Shown here piece by piece: positions 17,761 through 17,866 of a stretch of DNA of 17,866 nt. Below the pieces are notes generated by a model. The model was not told where the DNA came from. It searched no databases and worked only from the letters and a program-made list of their open reading frames with translations. Positions within the stretch are counted from its first letter, which is position 1, and each line of letters begins with the position of its first letter. A program made the translations under genes and the position numbers. Source of the DNA: Rhizomucor pusillus (taxonomy: Eukaryota > Mucoromycota > Mucoromycetes > Mucorales > Lichtheimiaceae); the NCBI GenBank assembly GCA_900175165.2, contig FWWN02000330.1, positions 1-17,866 of the forward strand. Reading direction: 5' to 3'.

Positions 17761-17804
17761 AGATCGGGATCACTTTATAAGATCTTATAAAGTGATCCGG
17801 ATCT
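17761..17804. repeat. 44-bp palindrome with one internal mismatch pair
   Basis: 17767-17798 is a perfect 32-bp palindrome centred on AGATCT (half-site GGATCACTTTATAAGA). After one G/G mismatch (17766 and 17799), five more base pairs match (AGATC/GATCT), extending it to 17761-17804. There is no spacer, so the strands could extrude as a cruciform. It may be the fused termini of an inverted-repeat element. Confidence 0.85.
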
Positions 17805-17835
17805 CCTACAACTATGATGATAACTTTTCCTCTAA

Positions 17836-17865
17836 GTAAGCACCAGTTGCACCAGTTGCACTTAC
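17836..17865. repeat. 9-bp tandem repeat inside a GTAAG/CTTAC dyad
   Basis: CACCAGTTG is repeated at 17841-17849 and 17850-17858, followed by CA. The block is bordered by GTAAG (17836-17840) and CTTAC (17861-17865), which are inverted copies. It lies at the window edge, so its full extent is unknown. Confidence 0.6.
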
Positions 17866-17866
17866 G

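Larger units (their letters stand above)
17526..17866. other. 3' flank, no gene, repeat-rich right end
   Basis: No gene is supported. After the 3' UTR the sequence contains repeated CACTTTAT and GGGATCA motifs, a run of 12 A (about 17750-17761), a 44-bp near-perfect palindrome, and a short tandem repeat at the window edge. Together these suggest remnants of a small inverted-repeat transposon, but no transposase is present in the window. Confidence 0.45.

Noticed and set aside
1..17866. tRNA, rRNA or CRISPR features
   Set aside because: Visual reading found no T-loop/anticodon arrangement, no rRNA signature and no regularly spaced repeats.

Overview
This window looks like chromosomal DNA of a filamentous fungus. 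It carries spliced protein genes with short introns (53-79 nt) that use GTAWGN-type donors and CTAAC/CTGAC-like branch sites. It also carries lineage-typical families: a Zn2Cys6 regulator with a fungal_trans domain, a type IIIA plasma-membrane H+-ATPase, and an alcohol-acetyltransferase-fold enzyme. An early-diverging lineage such as Mucoromycota is plausible from general character, but nothing in the window proves it. No bacterial, viral or organellar content is seen, and no tRNA, rRNA or CRISPR array was recognised.

Layout. 1-1402: non-coding or unrecognised, with small repeats. 1403-2794 (+): intronless AATase/condensation-fold acyltransferase. 2795-4256: convergent intergenic space with a GC- and purine-rich island and a possible spliced minus-strand transcript. 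4257-5139 (-): Gcn4/Cpc1-like bZIP factor, two exons, preceded by an overlapping uORF. 5388-7781 (-): four-exon gene for a 734-residue Ser/Arg-rich, mostly disordered protein that I do not recognise. 7782-7881: 100-bp divergent promoter. 7882-9571 (+): seven-exon Nsp1/Nup62 nucleoporin. 9892-10434 (+): two-exon TM2-domain membrane protein. 11198-14257 (+): six-exon P3A H+-ATPase. 14601-17525 (+): eight-exon Zn2Cys6 transcription factor containing two micro-exons. 17526-17866: 3' flank with a 44-bp near-perfect palindrome and other repeats suggesting transposon debris.

Most spliced models were built by hand from donor, branch and acceptor signals and checked by reading-frame arithmetic and by restoration of conserved family motifs across junctions. 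Each multi-exon CDS sums to a whole number of codons. The genes do not form an obvious pathway or cluster; this reads as a normal mixed stretch of housekeeping genes (nuclear pore, proton pump, TM2) and regulators. No novel multi-gene system could be supported. The more unusual points are the micro-exons and a stop-free 63-nt intron in the Zn2Cys6 gene, overlapping uORFs on both transcription factors, the orphan disordered protein sharing a 100-bp promoter with NSP1, the candidate spliced antisense-side transcript near 2.9-3.4 kb, and the terminal palindrome.
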